Of a stretch of 64,000 nt of DNA, positions 62,645 through 64,000 are shown in pieces. A program made the position numbers and the translations under genes. The stretch covers positions 124,001 through 188,000 of the forward strand of contig NZ_JAMJWC010000002.1 in assembly GCF_023554555.1 (NCBI RefSeq), given 5' to 3'. The stretch comes from Sphingobacterium sp. lm-10 (GTDB taxonomy: Bacteria > Bacteroidota > Bacteroidia > Sphingobacteriales > Sphingobacteriaceae). Position 1 is the first letter of the stretch; the number at the start of each line of letters is the position of its first letter. Below the pieces are notes generated by a model. That model had not been told where the DNA came from. It searched no databases and was given only the letters and a program-made list of their open reading frames with translations.

Positions 62645-63779
62645 AGACAGCCTTCAGGATTTTAGAGTTTTGCAGATAGGAAAATTCTATCCTATTCGCG
62701 GCGGTGTAGAAAAAGTAATGTATGATCTCACGCTTGGTTTATCCAAACGAAAGATCAAATGTGATATGCTTTGTGCAAGTACAGAAAATTACGAAAACGG
62801 AGATATACAGCTTAATGAATATGCTCGTGTCATTGTGGTGCCTACACAGATAAAGATCGCATCCACGATGTTAGCTCCGGCTATGCTTTCCAAGCTTCGC
62901 AAGATCAAAAACCAGTACGATGTTATCCATATTCACCATCCAGACCCGATGGCCAGCCTGGCTTTGTTTATATCTGGATATCGGGGTAAAGTAGTGTTGC
63001 ATTGGCACAGTGACATTGTGAAACAGAAAAAACTGCTTATGCTGTACAAGCCATTGCAAGACTGGCTTATCAAACGCGCAGATATCATAGTAGGTACAAC
63101 GCCGACTTACGTACAGGAATCGCCTTTTTTACAGAAAGTGCAACATAAGGTTACCTATATCCCGATCGGCGTGGAGCCGCTGCAACCCAATAAGTTATTA
63201 ACTAGTTCGATACAGAAAAAATATGAAGGCAAGAAGGTGGTGTTTGCCTTAGGTCGTCTAGTCGAATACAAAGGTTATCATCATTTGATAGAAGCTATAA
63301 AATTACTGGATGAAAATTATCATCTCATAATTGGTGGCAAAGGTCCTTTAAAGGGTGAATTATTAGCATTAATTTCGAAACTGGAACTTAATAAGCGCGT
63401 TGACCTGATAAATTATATCCCCGACGAGGAGGTGCCATCCTATTACGATTTGTGTAATGTATTTTGTTTAAGTTCTACTCAAAAAACAGAAGCCTTTGCG
63501 ATAGTACAGATTGAAGCCATGTCTTTGGGAAAACCAATCGTATCCACTCATATCGAGGGTTCCGGAGTAAGCTGGGTAAATGCAGATCAAATTTCCGGTT
63601 TTGTAGTAAAAAAAGAAAACCCTATAGCACTGGCGGAAGGCATTCGACTTTTGGTGGAAGATGAAGAGACTTATCACCGCCTGAGTACTGGTGCGCGGGA
63701 GCGCTACGAAACATTATTTACCGATCAGTGCATGATCGACAAAACATTGAACGTTTACAAAAGCATTGGATTACAGTAA
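62637..63779 (+). CDS. Family 4 glycosyltransferase
   Basis: 380 residues from ATG 62637 (MDKDSLQDFRVLQIGKFYP). GT-B: GKFYPIRGGVEKVMYDL at the N-terminus, VIHIHHPDPMA, FALGRLVEYKGYHHLIEA, and KTEAFAIVQIEAMSLGKP with the E-x7-E. Close in layout to WbpY/mannosyl- or rhamnosyltransferases of surface polysaccharides. The longer frame from 62598 overlaps the preceding gene and is not preferred. Confidence 0.94.
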   Translation: MDKDSLQDFRVLQIGKFYPIRGGVEKVMYDLTLGLSKRKIKCDMLCASTENYENGDIQLNEYARVIVVPTQIKIASTMLAPAMLSKLRKIKNQYDVIHIHHPDPMASLALFISGYRGKVVLHWHSDIVKQKKLLMLYKPLQDWLIKRADIIVGTTPTYVQESPFLQKVQHKVTYIPIGVEPLQPNKLLTSSIQKKYEGKKVVFALGRLVEYKGYHHLIEAIKLLDENYHLIIGGKGPLKGELLALISKLELNKRVDLINYIPDEEVPSYYDLCNVFCLSSTQKTEAFAIVQIEAMSLGKPIVSTHIEGSGVSWVNADQISGFVVKKENPIALAEGIRLLVEDEETYHRLSTGARERYETLFTDQCMIDKTLNVYKSIGLQ

Positions 63780-63870
63780 AAAGCAAAGAAATGTAGTGTT
63801 TCCTTTACAAGCGTAGAGGTTTTTTGCTCTGACAATCTTTTAAAACTGTCAAATTCAACACAAAAAAGGC

Positions 63871-63878
63871 TAAATTTG
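63871..63878 (+). promoter_or_regulatory. -7 box for the gene at the right edge
   Basis: TAAATTTG (TAnnTTTG) ends 25 nt before ATG 63904. Confidence 0.45.
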
Positions 63879-63903
63879 CTTTTAGGATAAGTAGCTTCTG
63901 TTT

Positions 63904-64000
63904 ATGGCGCCATCATCATCAAAAACCTTTGAAAACAGTTTATTTTTCCAGCAAGTTTATGAGTATATCTGTGATGGAAAAGAAGTGGCCTTTTCTTTGC
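63904..64000 (+). CDS. 5' end of an unidentified gene, cut by window edge
   Basis: ATG 63904, 32 codons visible (MAPSSSKTFENSLFF ... EVAFSL), open to the end. The pattern FENSLFFQQVYEYICDGKEVAF faintly resembles the first residues of S24/S26-type (signal-peptidase-like) proteins of Bacteroidota, but too little is seen to call it. Own promoter-like box upstream. Confidence 0.5.
   Translation, partial: MAPSSSKTFENSLFFQQVYEYICDGKEVAFSL

Noticed and set aside
1..64000. tRNA, rRNA, CRISPR array, insertion sequence, phage genes
   Set aside because: Looked for by eye; nothing convincing seen on either strand.

Overview
This 64 kb window looks like chromosome from a Bacteroidota bacterium, most likely a member of the Sphingobacteriaceae (Sphingobacterium or a close relative). 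Reasons: many genes are preceded by the Bacteroidota -7 promoter element TAnnTTTG; Shine-Dalgarno sequences are scarce; and it carries families typical of the phylum (YfhO membrane protein, fimbrillin-like lipoproteins, a DUF5106/thioredoxin lipoprotein, CtlX, the bamD-rpoZ-coaBC block, homodimeric-type GcvP). The first two thirds are core chromosome at moderate GC; the last quarter is a surface-glycan locus that is visibly more AT-rich. I see no tRNA, rRNA, CRISPR array or insertion sequence.

Layout. 1-4950 (minus strand): 3'-truncated YfhO-like protein, a methionine aminopeptidase, an AsmA-like membrane-anchored protein and rsgA. 5220-9878 (plus): polA, a MORN-like secreted protein and phosphatidylserine decarboxylase. 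9933-12736: a phosphate module, namely a PhoR-like histidine kinase, then a two-gene unit (PhoU-like DUF47 protein plus PiT phosphate transporter) behind a perfect 11-bp tandem repeat resembling a Pho box. 12957-14339: major OmpA-type porin with a strong terminator. 14556-18626: TPR protein, aroE, metallo-beta-lactamase-fold hydrolase, LolC/E-like permease. 18627-19625: two minus-strand genes. 19842-22339: bamD, rpoZ, coaBC. 22334-30822: RsmF-like methyltransferase, SRPBCC protein, serine hydrolase, exonuclease VII (xseA-xseB), uvrA and an Rrf2 regulator. 30856-34043 (minus): two guanidino-group hydrolases (arginine-deiminase-like enzyme and CtlX) followed by murF. 34159-40946: small lipoprotein, gcvP, RsmI-like methyltransferase, membrane protein, Nif3-like protein, zinc-ribbon coiled-coil protein.

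41138-46609 is an accessory surface region: two fimbrillin-like lipoprotein genes on opposite strands, each preceded by a tiny gene (57 and 59 codons). The two small proteins share a sequence pattern, so each locus is a peptide-fimbrillin pair. Between them lie a thioredoxin-like lipoprotein and a HAD phosphatase-like gene. A 764-bp AT-rich intergenic region (46610-47373) separates this from the glycan locus (47374 to the right edge): a WecA-type initiating sugar-phosphate transferase, an NAD-dependent epimerase, an ABC exporter, five GT2/GT8 glycosyltransferases in total, two tandem GT14 enzymes, an acyltransferase, an O-antigen-polymerase-like membrane protein and three GT4 enzymes, many with overlapping start and stop codons.

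The most noteworthy observations are the paired micro-gene/fimbrillin units, a recurring TAnnTTTG element ending only 3-6 nt before the ATG (nine genes, predicting leaderless mRNAs), the Pho-box-like repeat, a CoaBC with both key decarboxylase residues replaced (D125, S158), and a beta-lactamase-fold protein joined to an orphan GH3 C-terminal module.
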